Source: Charina bottae
Taxonomy: Eukaryota > Chordata > Lepidosauria > Squamata > Charinaidae
Direction of reading: 5' to 3'
Length of the DNA stretch: 64,000 nucleotides
Assembly: GCA_023362775.1 (NCBI GenBank)
Contig: JALMGJ010000018.1
Location: forward strand, 1,302,001-1,366,000
Shown: one piece after another, positions 1 through 12,275 of the stretch
Position numbering within the stretch: position 1 is the first letter of the stretch
Layout of the letters: each line of letters opens with the position of its first letter
The notes under the pieces: model-generated
Told to the model about the DNA's origin: nothing
Seen by the model: the letters and a program-made list of their open reading frames with translations, nothing else
Databases searched by the model: none
Translations under genes and position numbers: made by a program

Positions 1-336
1 ATTAAATATTAAAATGCATTTAGATCACAATGTAAATGAGCCCCTTATCAAATTTAAAAACAGTCTTATTCATTTACATTATCATGGCTAATAAGAAAGG
101 CTGGCTTACAGCCTAAATAAACAGATAAAGTGTGAGACTCTTTTTACTGTCTTAATCCTAGCATTTTTACTATCCACACAGAAGGACCAGAAAGTTCCAA
201 CTACAAACCATCGTCTTCTCTCACACAGTTTCCTCTACCTAGTTACAATGGCTTTTACTTATAAAATAAATCTAGTAAATAAAATAAAATGTAGCAAGTT
301 TACAAACAACGAAACCGTACTGACAAGAACACTTAC

Positions 337-498
337 CTCTATAATCTGTATAATATCTCGAGGGCCGACTATCTCAGGATCGTATTTAATGTGTGCTTTG
401 TTGGTTGCGAGAGCTACTGAGCTGTACAGGACCCCTTTCGTTTTCATAAGGGTAGATTCTATTTTATGAACACACGAGGCACAAGTCATCCCTCTTAC
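337..498 (-). CDS. ATP7A: ATP7A exon 7 (MBD6)
   Basis: The acceptor TTTTCTTGCAG precedes GTA-AGA-GGG (VRGMTCASC). The exon continues with [19 protein letters not shown] and ends at ...DIIQIIE with donor GTAAGT after 337, phase 0, 162 nt. The next exon, expected to begin with SLGFEA, is outside the window. Confidence 0.95.
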
Positions 499-3400
499 CT
501 GCAAGAAAAAAGTTTTTGTTTGCAGAATATTGTTTCTTAATGAATAACTTTGCCTGCATGAGAAATAATGAAGCTGAGAGTGATATGATAAAAGGGTGGT
601 AGAGCTCCGTGGAAAAAACCCCAAGATTTATGCTAACTTATCGTTGCTTTTGTTATGATTCTGTAATAGTTCTGCTACTCAAACTGGTAAATCACTTCTT
701 CTACTCCTGCAGAATGGAAATGAGACACAGATAGATAGATGTGATTAAGAATTTAAACGCTGCAGTCCACCGAGGAGTAAAACTTTAGGTGGGTTTGGCG
801 AAGTCAGCCGTCTGCTCTGCATTTCAACATCGACCCATTCGGTCAGTTAGCAGCTGCACTTCCTAGTTAGCACAGAGTCCTACACTGGAAAGTGCATACT
901 TTGCCTTCCTGACTAGCAAGGAAAAAAAACTGATGTGGGCACTGAGAAAAAAGCAGATAGATGAATATATACAAAGGCACACTTCTGTTTGGGGAAAGGA
1001 AAAAAAAATCTCCCTCTGGGACTGGAAACTTGGAAACAGCAACATGCCCAACCTTTTTGGTACACATGCAAAAATGGATTATATTACTTTACAGCAATGT
1101 GAAAGGGTTTTTAGCTACAATCTTGAGGGGAAACATCGTCACATTCAGGGATATTTCCAATTAAACATGTATAGACAGTCAAAGTTCCCCTAGGAGCAAG
1201 GAGTGAAGATGGAGTTGGGGGGCTGGTTCTGTCACTTCCACATGTTCTCACTTAGACATGACAAATGGCATGACTTCCAAGCTTTTAAGAAGCCAGAATA
1301 TACAGGCAGTCCTTGCTTAACAACCATTTGTTTAGTGATGGTTCAGACTTACACAGTGCTAAAAAAACTGACTTACAACCGGTCCTCACACTTACGACCG
1401 TCGCAGCGTCCCCGTGGTCATGTGATCATGATTTGGGCGCTTGGCAACCAGTTCACATTTATGACCGATGCAGCACTCTATGATCACGTGATCACCATTT
1501 TCAACCTTGCCGGCCAGCTTCTGGCAAGCAAAATCAATGAGGAACCACGTGATTCGCTTAATGACCATGTGGTTAGTTTAATGCCCACGGCGATTCGCTT
1601 AAAGACTGCCACAAAAAAGGTCGTAAAATCGGGTCAGATTCACTTAATGACCGTTTCACTTAGCAACTGAAATTCTGGTTCCAATTGTGGCTGTTAAGCG
1701 AGGGCTACCTGTACCTTCTCAAGTGCTTCCATCCTTTTCATACCGGTATAAAAAAAAATGGCTAGATGCATTACCAACTTTGTGCAGATAGTTACTGAAA
1801 TAACCTGCTTACCACAAGCTCCAAGATGCCATCTCCTTCATCATAATTCTCCAGAACTGTAGCACCAAACCCCAGTTCTCTAATCATTTCTGCTACCGCT
1901 GGGGGCTGGACGATGGAAGGGTCGTATCTCACTTCGGCCTTCCCGGCCATCAGGGCGACGAGGACAGAGCATATTCCTAAAAACAGGGAGTCACACTTAG
2001 TAACACTTAGGGAAAAAACCATCAGTATGCTGTACACTTGATTGACCTGGGTAAGCGTATCACATACTGCTATTTTCATTAGCCCAAACTGATTTTATTT
2101 GGACATCTCTGAAATGACACTATCTGCAACAATGAGAAGAGCTAAGGGGTTCTTTCTAAATGAAATTCTTTGTAAAAAGAACAGAATGATTCTTAGAATT
2201 TAAAATGGGTAAGCTCTCTTGATAATTTTCCATACAAAGATGAAATAAATATTAATGTTGCATAACATATCACATGTAAATACAAACAATTTTTCAGGCT
2301 TTCTTTTCTTTTTACAAAAAATGAAGACAATACGTTGTTTGGTCTTTTCAAATGTACTCCCCCATAGTTACAGCTACATTGAGATCACTAAGCATTCATC
2401 ATTGTGTCTCATAGATTGCAATGAGAATGTCAACAATGCATCTTAACCCCACACAAATGCATGGGACTGCACCCTGCAGGCCAGCAACGCAACACTGCAC
2501 ACTTGAACTGCCCTAAAAGTCATGGGGAATTGCAAGCACCAGCCCCGCCACACTTGAATCTTCTTCCAGCCCCTTATTCCGAGAGACCTACTCAAGCTGT
2601 CCACCTATTCCAAAGCCACTAGTCCAGAGCTTTCCAAACTGTGTGTCGCGACACAAAAGTGTGTCGCCACACACAGCGTGGTGTGTCGCCACACCACCCG
2701 GAAGCGGCGGCGCGCGCGTGCACGGCGGCTGCCATGCACGCCCGCGCCGCCGCACGCCCCCCCACGCTGCCGCACGCCCCCCCGCACCGCTGCCATGCGC
2801 GCACGCCGCCGCACGCCCCCCCGCACGCCCCCTGCGGCGTCGCCATGCGCGCGCGCCGCCGCACACCCCCCGCGCAGCCGTGCGCGCCGCCGCACGCCCC
2901 CCGCCGTGCGTGCGCGTGTCGCCGCCGCCGCCGGGTGTGTCGCCAGCGGCGGCACTTTGGAAAGCCCTGCACTAGTCTTTGAGGAAAGTATATTCTCACA
3001 TCCATGTAGTTTTCTTGGGAACAATATGGAAACAGATGGTCAATGCTGTTTCCCAGGATTTTTTTTCTTTACTTTTGCATCAAGGGTGACAGCAGGATGG
3101 CATCTTCTGACCAACCCTGGGTGAACTGGAGAAAGCCAGCTTGGTTAGTGCCAGGATGGGAGACTCCAGGAAATTCAAAAAAAGAAAAAAAAAACCCACA
3201 CACCAGAATTTGCGGAGAAGACACCAACATGGACATGTCCATCTGGTTACCAGAGGAAAAAAAGCTGGTGGCTTTTAGCAGACCTGAAATATCATGGATT
3301 CAATTTTTTCTCTTCTGTCACAGCCAGGACTAAAACTGGCTGTAATAAAGGCAACCCGAGATCCCGGATACGAGGGCTGCTCGGTTCCTTTCTGTAGGAA

Positions 3401-6400
3401 CAAGGAAGGGGGGGGGGACACAGCCCAGGTCCAGAGGTGTGGTGGTGCTGCTCCCCAAAACCTTGATTCGTGGGGCTGTTCTTAGAGGCGATTCCTTTCA
3501 TTCTCCACAAATACGGAATAAGCTCTGGCAGAGTGAAAATTCTGAACTCTCTTTAGAGCATCATGCATCAATGACAACCTTCAGGGGGAAAAGGGAGGCA
3601 TACGACCCAAGTGAATCAGACAAGAGCCACCCCCAAGGGTCAAATGTTAAGATCTGCCTAGAGACATCAGTGATCCTTCCTCTCCTTGGGCCTTTGCCTT
3701 CATCCCTGACCAGGAGCTCAAATCAGAATAGCCACACTTCTGTCTTCACCTGCGATCTGCTCACTATCAGTAATAAATCACTGCATCCGGGACAGCAAAT
3801 GTTAGTCAGCTTTATGGAAGTGCTTCTTACCATCTTCCCTCCTCAGATTCCTCTCAATGTTTGCCACACAGGAAGCGCAAGTCATGCCAGTGATCTGAAT
3901 GTAGCATTTTGACGGCGCCTTCAGACCCGGTCTGTTAGGAGCTGGCGACAGGTTGGAATGATCTTCTGTTTTGGGAGGTTTGCTTTCCTGAGTTCTGGCC
4001 AGCCTCTCCTGGGAAGGCTCGGTTATAAGCAGCACGGGCTCTGGGCTCGGGGGTACTGGGAGCAGAAAATCGTCATCAGAAAACGCTTTTCCAGCCCGTC
4101 TTTCCTCCGGGAGCCTCACCCACAGCCCTCCCGTCCTCCCACACCAACCCAGGCAGGCAGGCAGGCAGGCTGGGCTGGGCGACTAGACCAAAGCCAGCCA
4201 GGGGGGTCCCACGGCACAGCAGGAGTTGAATTTGGGACTCTCTCTCTCGTCCCAATCCACTGCCTTTTCTGCAGCACCACACGGACTCAAGATGCTCCCA
4301 AATTCCAAATGTGTCCCCTCCGACCCCCAAAGACACACATCTCTGCCCAGGGCCCCTTGCCACTCCCTTGTTGCTCTGCTTTGAAGGCCCCAGCTCATCT
4401 GCATGCATGCAACCCCCTTAAGCCGGCCCCGTTAAGGAGATCGCCACATTCTCCCGCACAATCCCCCCCCCCCGAGAAATCTTTCTCCTAACGAAATGAC
4501 TGTGCTTGTCTTTTCAAGTCTACACAAAACCGAAAGAGCAACTTACCAGCTACGGATGCATCAAAGCCCATGTCTTCAATTGAGTTCTTTAAGTCACCTG
4601 GAGAGGTCAGCGTGGGGTCATACTCTATAGTCCCGTTATGGTCCCGCAGCGACACACACACCGACTTCACGCCAGGTTTTTGTGAAATGAGTCCCTCGAT
4701 TGACTGCACGCACGAATTGCAAGTCATTCCTTCGATACGGATCACGGTCACGAGCATCAGGGGGTGAGGCACAATGCCCTGGACGGCTCTCGGAAAGGAA
4801 GACTTCAGCGGAGATTTGGAGCTGTTCGGACGCTCGGCGTTTTCGTGGGCATCCAAAAGGCAGACCTTGAACGTCCCCGGGGAGACGGCTTCTATCGCTC
4901 TCCTGAGTGCACCGAGGCTGATGAGGCTGGGGTTGTACTGGACCACGGCCGACCTTTCCTGCAAAGACACTGTGATGCTGGTCACCGAAGGAAGTGCCGA
5001 TACGCTACTCTGAATGTTGAAGACACACGAACTACAGTGCATGCCATCAACCCGGAAGGTGATGGTCTTTACACTCGGCTTGCCTTCCAAACTTTCCTGC
5101 GGCGCCCTTTCCGGGCATTTGGCCTGAGTGTTCTTGAGCCGCTCTACGTCGATAGCACCGAGTTGGAGTGGTTTAGACATTTTCTTTACGGACGTGGTGA
5201 ACCCTGCCGCTTCTATTTGCTTCTTTATTTCTTCAGAGGTGATGATATGAGGCTGATATGTGATCATGGCTTCCTGATTATCCAGGGAGACTAGAAGATA
5301 AATGGAGAAGGGTTTGTGTGATTCCCTCTTGGTATTCCGTAAAGTATTTATCCATGAAAAGGCATTCTGTAGGTTATTTCCCTCCCTAGCTTAATGGTCC
5401 AGTTAACTCCAACTGGCTGGGGAATTCTGGGAGTTGAAGTCCACACATCTTAAAGGCGCCAAGGTTGAGAAACACTCCTCTAGGCACTCCAAATTCAAAT
5501 GAGCCTGGCTAAGCTGGTGCAGCCTGTCCCGCTCTCCTGCCCTGCCCTCAGGAGCTCAGCATGGCACACCCCACCGGCCGGCCAGCGATTCGACTTTCCC
5601 AGCGGTTTTCCGCCCCTCCCCCCGCCCCTCCCCCCCCCGCAGCCATCACTGGTATCCGAGGGGCTTGTGCCACACTCTTCCCCCAAGCCCCTTCTGCCCA
5701 GAACGTTCACTCCATGCCCGGAAAAAAGCCACACAGCCGTTTTGTTCTGAACATGGTTTAAAATGCCTGATGCAGTTCAGGCACAGACCATCCAAAACCA
5801 GCTGTTTAAGCCACGGAGCAGTTTGCACATCGATAGTTCTGAGCAGTCCAGAAGTAGCTGGGATGAAAACGATCCTGTTCCGAGGGTTCCGCGAGGGCTT
5901 TAAAGCAGGTAACTTCCAGAATACTTGGAAGAGGCCATTTTGGGGACAGAACGTTCTGCGATGGAGCGTTTTGCATGGCCTCACCAGGGCAGCATCCTCT
6001 CGCTCAGCTAGAAGAGTCGGAGGGGACTTGCAGACAGCAGCACTGCTGTGACCGCGTACAACAGAAACGAATCACGTGGCAAAGAGGTGGAATTCAGCTT
6101 TCAGAGGGGGAGTGGCATCATCTGGTGCAGTTACATCATGCCAGCCCCTGCCTACTAATACAACTTGTCCCAGTTTCAACAGAACCACCGTCTAGTCCCA
6201 GTGACTTACTAGATTGAGGGGGAAAAATGATTTCAAATCTGTCTGTCCTCACTTAGGTTCTGTTTCTTGGTTCTGTTTGAGGACACCGAAGGCTGGCTGC
6301 TACCTTTTAGAAATGCTGGGCTTTTCTGAGTGACAGCTTTAAGAGGGGACCTACAACACATTTACGCTAGGAATTGGAGAGTACCAGGTGGATTTAGACC

Positions 6401-9400
6401 TTTCTCCATAAACAAAACCATCAGCAGTATTTTGGGAGTTAACTGCCTATTTGGGTTATACCGGAGAATTGATGAAAAAGGTTTAAAAGAAAGAAAACTC
6501 TTTAAAAGAAAAGGGCTATGCATTTTTAATTACCTCTAATTCGTGTGACACCTTGCAGCTTGCCAACTTTTCCTTCAATGGTGCTCGTACAGGAATGGCA
6601 GGTCATCCCCTCTACCTTCATTCTTAGCACCACGTCGTTTATTTGGCTTAAACTCACATCTTCACAGGTTCCTTGATTTCTGTCCTGCCTGGCATTATCT
6701 GAACTTAATCCCGGTACTATTTGGTTAATCTGCTTGCTGTTTAGAATGGAGGAGACAAAGGTCACCACTAGAGTTTTTTTGTCACAAGAGATTTTCACAT
6801 CCAGAATGCCTTTGGTCTTCAGGAGGTCGGTTCGGATCTGTTCGCCCGTCACAGCTGCCTGGGCGGGAATTGTAAGAAACGTGGTGTCAGGCGGAACGAA
6901 CTGGGGGTCAGCGTCTTCGAGAATGGCACCGAACCCCATGTCTTCAATGGCTTCCTGTAGTGACCCTGGAATTTGCTCTTTGGGGTTGTAAATAATGGTG
7001 GCCTTCTGATCATCCAGAGAAACCTTGCAGAGAAAGAGAAAAGGCTGCTGAGCCAAGCAAGATTAAGATCTCCTGAAAGTGGCATTAACTTGTCAGGCAG
7101 CTTTGGCTTATTACAATGACACCCTGAATGGCGACTTCACTCACCTGAGAAGGAAGTGTAAGGCGGTACCTATGAAACCATAAATTAACTTGGATTTATC
7201 TGTAAGACAAGACGACCGGCTACAGAGTGAACCACGAGGAAAGCAGCCAGACAATTTCAGAACCTCTCACACAATAATACAGTATACATTTCTCACATGA
7301 ACTTTCTACAGGGCCTTAAGTGTACATTACAATCCATGTATAGTAATGACGGCTAAAGATTAGCCTAATCTCCAACTGTTATGCCCAGAAAGTTAAATAG
7401 GTGGTTGATAGGGAACATGCTGTTACACTTAATGCCACACTGACTTGGGGTGGGTGGTGAACAGGGCCACAGGCTGGGGCGAACAGATTTGGTTGAAGGG
7501 TACCAACCCCTCCCCCCAATTTTTAGGAGTATTCCGTGGCATATAACTAGTGGGAAAATGGGTACTGAAACTAGGAAACTAGGAAAACTAGGAAAATGGG
7601 TACTGAAATTCCACATATGTTGAAAAACAAGAAAGGAAACTGCCATGTTATATACTGTATATATATAAATATGTTAGATTTTAATAAAAAGGTATAAACA
7701 CACAAGAGGTAAAGAACCAAACACTGTCAGGAGGGAATGGCAAGTCAGAAATAGAAATACAAAAAGGGAAAGGGGAAATGGTGATCAAGATGCTCTGCGA
7801 AGTGTCCAGGCAGTGATCGGGTGCGCAGGCAATTGGTTCTTTTAGATCCAGAGACAATAAGCCCACCGGTGAGTAAGGAGATTTTAAGCTTTATTATTAA
7901 CTCAAGCAAACAGATTTAAACAGGAACACAATTTAGGCAGATTAAGCAGAAACATAACAAGCATAACACAGAAAAACGTAACATACCAAGCAAGATGATA
8001 CCCAATCCCCCATCGGCTGTCCAGAGCCCCTCAATAATGACAGCGGAGATACCCCGGGGCGGCTCCATTTGCAGAGTACCCAGCCCTAAGTCTGTGCAGA
8101 AGCTCCCCAAGCCAATTTTGCGCACAGCACCGGTACCAGGGTCTGTGGCCAAGCCCCCAACTCAAGAGGCAACCCTAAGGTTTTTTATCAAAGTCTGGCC
8201 CTAAAACCTCGTGACCCAGCTTCCGTGGTACCGAGACTGCAGGACTCAACCTTGACTAGGTAAGTCCCCAGGGTTTGGGGCACCTGTTTAGGACATGATC
8301 CAAGGGCCTGGGAAGCTACGCAGGTAAGTTAGTGCTAACGTAAACAATCTTGGGGTTTTCTCCCCCCGCCACACTTCTAAGTAAAAGTAAAAACAAGCCG
8401 GCTAAATATAGCTCAGAATGAACTCCAAACTTCTATAATTTTCTTAATATGAAGGAGAAATAAAAAAATGCCACTTAACTCTTCGAAATACAACGGTCCT
8501 CTGCATTGCCGCTACACAAGACTGCAGGAGACACTAAATAGGCTTGACTTACTATTCTGGAATTTGCGGCAGCTCAGTGAAGGGACGCAGTGGAACGCTC
8601 AGGATGGGCCCCACCCCAAGTCTCCACGGGCAGAAGGGACTGGGCCAGGCAGGTGGATAATGGAGGCCCTGCGCCGCTTCCCTCGGTGGACTCCCCCAGA
8701 ACAACCTTATCATCGCCATGCTTTCGCTCTATTAATCTGTACCAAAACGGACTGTGGCAGCCTGAGCCTTAAGCAAAGAACGATGGTTCCCAGCCTGTAG
8801 TCTGGAGACCACAGGCGTACCAGGAAGGTGCTGCAGGCAGTCCTTGGTCTGGACCCCAAAATCAAGGTGATTTTAAAAGGGCCTCGATCTCCTGCCAAAG
8901 CTCAGAACATGTTGGCACTCTCACATCTTGCGGGATTTGGCGCTCTCGCAATATTGCAGCTATTTCTAAAAATTAAATGAACGTTATTTTATTTTATGTG
9001 CCATAGACCAGCGGTCCCCAACCTTTTTGGCACCAGGGACCGGTCGTGGAAGAAAATTTTTCCACGGACCGGGGGGGGGGGGGGGGGGGGAGGGGAGTTT
9101 GCAGGCGGGAGGCAATCGCGCGCACCAGGGGGCGGGGTTTGCAGGTGGGAGCCAATCGCGTGCACCGGGGGGGTTTGCAGGCGGGAGCCAATCGCGCGCA
9201 CCGGGGGGCAGGGTTTGCAGGCGGGAGCCAATCGCGCACACTGGGGCGGGGTAATCACACGCACCGGGGGGGCAGGGTTTGCAGGCGGGGGCAGGGTTTG
9301 CAGCCTTCCTAACAGGCTGCGGCCCACAGGTTGGGGACCCCTGCCATAGACACTATCAGGGAATCACACGTGCCACGACACACCTGCAAGCTCTGGGTGA

Positions 9401-10463
9401 GGTTCCATGAGGAAAGGGCGACAGGAGGCAGCTCTCCCAACCAACTGTTGGGCTAGAAATCCCAGCACAGCAAAACATTCCAGTTAGCACCCCAAGGTTC
9501 CTTTCACACGAGTGATTTTTCCATCCAAGCCTGAAGTATGCGCAGAACAGAGGATACAACCCGAATGCCCTTTGTTGTTTCAGCTTATGGGGCAGTACAG
9601 AAAGCCCCTCCCTCTTCCTCTCCCGGGGGGAATGCCTGGCTGTGATTACAGCAAATTTGCTGTTCCTGAGAGCTTCTTCTAGGAGGACAGGCAGCTGTAC
9701 TCGTCTTAGCCTCTTTACTTTTGTAAAATATGCAGCACAGATAAGTAGGAACACGGGCCCTGATCTTTGGCAACCAAGGCAAAAAAGCCACAACTCCGCT
9801 AGCCAAGATACAAGGAAGCTCATGAATAACAAGCAGGAGGAACTTCTCTGAACTTTTAGCCCTCACAGCTTTGCTAACGTCAGAAACTTTCTCATGTGAT
9901 GGGAACAAATGTCTAAAATCTGATTTGTTTCTCAGCAGACTCTCAACTTCTCCAGCTGCTTCAGTTTCTAAAAGGGCAAATGGACATTACTGGAGAGCCC
10001 ATTGAATTAACTGCAAATGTTCCATTTTCTGCAGGCAAAACACAACCTGGAAGCCCCTATGTAATCTAATTACACAAATGTAATCTCTTTAAATGTTGTA
10101 GTTTCTTTCTTCTGCCTTTGGCTACAGAATCATGGATTGATTTACTGCCAATTACTTGGAAGGTAACCAAATTCAGGCTCTCTGGACTGCACTGAGCACC
10201 GTCCTCCCCCCATCCCCAGTTTAAGAATACCGAATCCAAAGTGGAAGCTTGTCAAGGTTCTTCTGCTAAGCGGCATGCAAAGCAGTCCTCCATACGACAT
10301 CCCACCTAGCCTCTGATCTGGTAATAAAAGTCAAATTACTTACTTTAATGTCATGAACTCCATTTAGTTTCCCAATGTGCTGCTCAATAGTCTGTACACA
10401 AGAGTTGCACGTCATTCCCTCCACGTGAACCGCAACTGATCTGGCCCCTGAGGATGGATCCAT
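337..10463 (-). CDS. ATP7A: ATP7A, copper-transporting P-type ATPase, N-terminal part (coding exons 2-7, continues off left edge)
   Basis: Exons 10463-10344, 7023-6534, 5290-4547, 4055-3831, 1976-1813 and 498-337 join in frame (120+490+744+225+164+162 nt) to give residues 1-635. This is the cytosolic copper-binding tail of the Golgi/plasma-membrane Cu(I) ATPase. Six metal-binding domains are recognisable by their CxxC motifs: GMTCNSC, GMTCHSC, GMHCSSC, GMTCNSC, GMTCASC, GMTCASC. A seventh, degenerate domain without CxxC lies between the first and second, as in human ATP7A. All donors and acceptors are GT-AG and all phases agree. ATP7B is the alternative, but the start MDPSSG, domain spacing, six-domain layout and the COX7B neighbour fit ATP7A. 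The transmembrane and catalytic exons lie beyond position 1. No frameshift or stop was seen. Confidence 0.96.
1303..1711. mobile_element. Tigger-like (Tc/mariner) MITE, copy 1
   Basis: The terminal inverted repeats begin CAGGCAGTCCTTGCTTAAC and end ...AAGCGAGGGCTACCTG, flanked on both sides by the dinucleotide TA (1301-1302, 1712-1713). The interior lacks any transposase. It lies in ATP7A intron 6 and belongs to the same family as 12276-12785 and 36106-36482. Confidence 0.8.
1813..1976 (-). CDS. ATP7A: ATP7A exon 6 (rest of MBD5)
   Basis: The acceptor CTGTTTTTAG precedes GA-ATA-TGC, continuing [18 protein letters not shown]. The exon ends at ...ILELV with donor GTAAGC after 1813, phase 0, 164 nt. 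The sequence closely follows the human ATP7A segment [15 protein letters not shown]. Confidence 0.95.
2625..2969. mobile_element. hAT MITE (CAGAGCTTTCC family) with CpG-rich minisatellite interior
   Basis: The inverted termini CAGAGCTTTCCAAACTGTGTG and ...TTTGGAAAGCCCTG are flanked by the perfect 8-bp direct repeat CACTAGTC (2617-2624 and 2970-2977), diagnostic of hAT transposition. The interior is a CpG-dense irregular array of CGCCGCACGCCCCC-like units. The long open frames through it, on both strands, are low-complexity artefacts. Confidence 0.85.
3100..3180 (+). repeat. Probable 5S-rRNA-derived SINE remnant
   Basis: The stretch contains GGTTAGTGCCAGGATGGGAG, resembling the 5S rRNA internal promoter and loop region (TTAGTACTTGGATGGGAGAC). 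It ends in an A-rich tail at 3176-3192. It lies in ATP7A intron 5. Only a fragment is recognisable. Confidence 0.45.
3831..4055 (-). CDS. ATP7A: ATP7A exon 5 (linker and start of MBD5)
   Basis: The acceptor TTTTCTGCTCCCAG precedes TA-CCC-CCG, which gives Val with the preceding G. A variable, proline-rich linker leads to [14 protein letters not shown] and NLRRED. The donor GTAAGA follows 3831. The 225-nt exon ends in phase 1. The reading frame stays open upstream of the acceptor, but that stretch (FSDDDF...) is judged intronic because phase and the pyrimidine tract fit 4055. Confidence 0.9.
4547..5290 (-). CDS. ATP7A: ATP7A exon 4 (end of MBD2, MBD3 and MBD4)
   Basis: The acceptor TATCTTCTAG precedes TC-TCC-CTG (SLDNQEA). 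The exon then encodes the linker [12 protein letters not shown], which is nearly identical to human, GMHCSSC of domain 3 and GMTCNSC of domain 4. The donor GTAAGT follows 4547. The length is 744 nt and the end phase is 1. It is the largest coding exon in the window. Confidence 0.95.
5405..5477. mobile_element. Half copy of palindromic hAT MITE
   Basis: The sequence CTGGCTGGGGAATTCTGGGA ... AAGTCCACACATCTTAAAGG ... GTTGAGAAACACT is the right arm of the palindromic family described at 41963-42096. The left arm is missing. The rest of this ATP7A intron (5291-6533) shows nothing else recognisable. Confidence 0.75.
6534..7023 (-). CDS. ATP7A: ATP7A exon 3 (end of MBD1, degenerate domain, start of MBD2)
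   Basis: The acceptor CTCTGCAAG precedes [10 protein letters not shown], which completes domain 1. A CxxC-less HMA-like stretch ([11 protein letters not shown]...) follows, then GMTCHSC of domain 2. The donor GTAATT follows 6534. The exon is 490 nt and ends in phase 1 with a G that makes Val with the first two bases of the next exon. Confidence 0.95.
7024..10343 (-). other. ATP7A: ATP7A intron 2
   Basis: The intron separates exon 2 from exon 3. It holds a hAT element at 9009-9343. At about 7.78-8.37 kb, an AATAAA on the minus strand followed by a U5-like tract suggests a possible decayed LTR, but no target duplication could be confirmed. Nothing else coding was recognised. Confidence 0.8.
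9009..9343. mobile_element. hAT-type MITE (CAGCGGTCCCCAACC) with G-rich minisatellite
   Basis: The ends CAGCGGTCCCCAACCTTTTTGG and GGTTGGGGACCCCTG are inverted repeats, flanked by the exact 8-bp duplication CCATAGAC (9001-9008 and 9344-9351). Inside are a run of more than 20 G (about 9070-9091) and roughly five units of a GGTTTGCAGGCGGGAGCCAA minisatellite. No transposase is present. The ends resemble the amniote Charlie-type hAT families. Confidence 0.9.
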
Positions 10464-10484
10464 TCCGCTTATACTTTTGCATTC
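10344..10484 (-). CDS. ATP7A: ATP7A exon 2 (start codon; first half of metal-binding domain 1)
   Basis: The acceptor TTTTCAG precedes 10484. The ATG is at 10463-10461, with 21 nt of 5'UTR in the same exon. The exon encodes 40 residues beginning [10 protein letters not shown] and containing GMTCNSC at residues 16-22. The donor GTAAGT follows 10344 and the exon ends in phase 0 after ...DIK. The start is chosen because it matches the human ATP7A start MDPS and lies just inside this exon. Confidence 0.95.
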
Positions 10485-12119
10485 CTGAAAATTAGAAAGG
10501 AAAAAATCATGGCACAAATAAAACAGAAACACAAACCAGGCACCCCATTTATACCGAAGTGACAGAAGACCCACAAGGAAACCTCCAGGAAGAATGGATA
10601 CCAGGTATCAATTCTTTGCCTAACTTGATTCACGGGGTTACTGGAGAATGAAGGAAAAGGGGGGCATATTGCCCAGAGTGCTTGGAGGAGAGAGAGGCAG
10701 AAGAGAAATGGAATTAACGAATAAATGAGCAAAACAAGGGGTGTGGCTAGGGGGTGTAGGCCACGCCACCTACTGTATTTCCGAAGGTAAGGTATTATAA
10801 ATGCTAATGAGAAGCAACCTGGGTTGCTTAAAAGGAGCAGCAGGAATAGATGCAAGCTTGACAAGTTTTATTCCCACTGGTATGTGGAAAACTCTTAGAA
10901 GACTGACCCGAATAACAAATGTGGAATAGGCAATTACTCTATATGACTAAGCCCTTGTTTACATCAGTTCCCAAAGTGACAGTACTAGATCGCCCAGAAT
11001 GTGTGAAGACGTTTATGCACCTTTCGCTCAGTACAACTTCCCTGTAGACTGCAGAACAGAACGCAGAACCCACTCCAAGCCTGTCGATCAGCCAAAGAAT
11101 TAAGGATACTAGATAGCGTGTGCTTGAGGTGCACACCTGTCTGTGCGTGTTTGGGTACAGTTCACTGCAAACTACCTTAGGAATCAACACGTTAGAAGAC
11201 ACAATCTAGATTGCATAAAATCACATCTATGACTAAATATGGATGTGATGTTAAGGCGTGCTTTCAATACCTCTCCGCTAGAAAGCACAGAAAGAGACTC
11301 CAATTTCCCTCTTGCTATCACAAAAAGTAGGCAGAACACCAAGAACGGTTCTCCCCAGACCCCCAAATACGGTCCTGATCCAGTAAACGAAAGGCTGAAT
11401 ATTACCTTGATATTTAACACTACAGAGCACATTATAAAATTACTGTAGTCAATTTTCCTACTCGTCTCGTTTCGTGTCAGAAATGCAGGAAATAAAAAAG
11501 GGAAAATATTAATTAAAATTTAAAAAGTTAAAACATTTAATAAAAATATAAAATTTATATAACTCTAGCCCAATGCCAGGCCACATTGACGGCAGAGGTG
11601 TTTCCAGCCAATAAGTCACTCTGTGTGCATGTCGGTCCCAAAGGGGACTGGAAAAGGTGGGCAGTTGTTTATTTTCCTTCTAATTTATGCTTGGTTCCTA
11701 AAATTAGCTGGAGTATTAGTGCTATACCCCAAACTCTCTCACATGGTTCAGAAGAAAACAGAAATGGTAGCAGAAAAAAAGTTTATATATATAGTTATTT
11801 GTGTCTTTCAGGGTTAACTTTTCTCAGATAACCACAAATATCTCTAGGACAAGGTTTCTTAAGAGTTTCCCCTTCACCTGCTGTTTATAGTTTGCTGATG
11901 ATGAAAGCATCTGTTGTCGCATAACAATGGCACTAAAATTTTTAAAACGCATTTTAAAAGCAGTTACAGATTTCGAATTTTAGGTGGCAGTTAAGTAGCA
12001 GGTGCAAATGAAGCTTTAACAAAAAACAGTTTTCATATAAATAAACCTAATTGGAAAAGAAAAGTCAAGCTAAAATGCATCGGGGCTGGGTTTTGTTTGG
12101 GTATGTTACATTCAAAACA

Positions 12120-12275
12120 ATGAGTGAGATGTAGGGCTAAGATGTCGGACTGGCACTGATCAGGTCCCCCTTTGGGCCAGTCACTTTCTCTCAGCCCAGC
12201 CAACACCACAGGATTGTTGTTATGAGGAAAAGAAGCAGAGGAGCTCTGAAATGAAAGGTGGATATAAATCTAATA
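12120..12275. repeat. Possible SINE tail, unclassified
   Basis: The motif of a CTCTCAGCCCAGCC stretch, CACAGGATTGTTGTTATGAGGAAAA and then GGATATAAATC recurs in weaker form at 30120-30250. This is a common reptilian interspersed-repeat tail. The family cannot be assigned from sequence alone. Confidence 0.35.

Noticed and set aside
2588..3124. Several 90-150 codon Arg/Ala/Pro frames
   Set aside because: They read through a GC minisatellite inside a hAT MITE with proven 8-bp duplications; the proteins are pure repeat.
4764..5294. 176-codon plus-strand frame
   Set aside because: Shadow of ATP7A exon 4, which is supported on the other strand by domains and splice sites.
7780..8372. Possible LTR on the minus strand
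   Set aside because: An AATAAA and U5-like sequence are visible, but TG/CA ends and a target duplication could not be fixed, so it is only mentioned within the intron entry.
9058..9310. Regular repeats resembling a CRISPR array
   Set aside because: Repeats are contiguous minisatellite units without unique spacers, inside a hAT element of a vertebrate genome.
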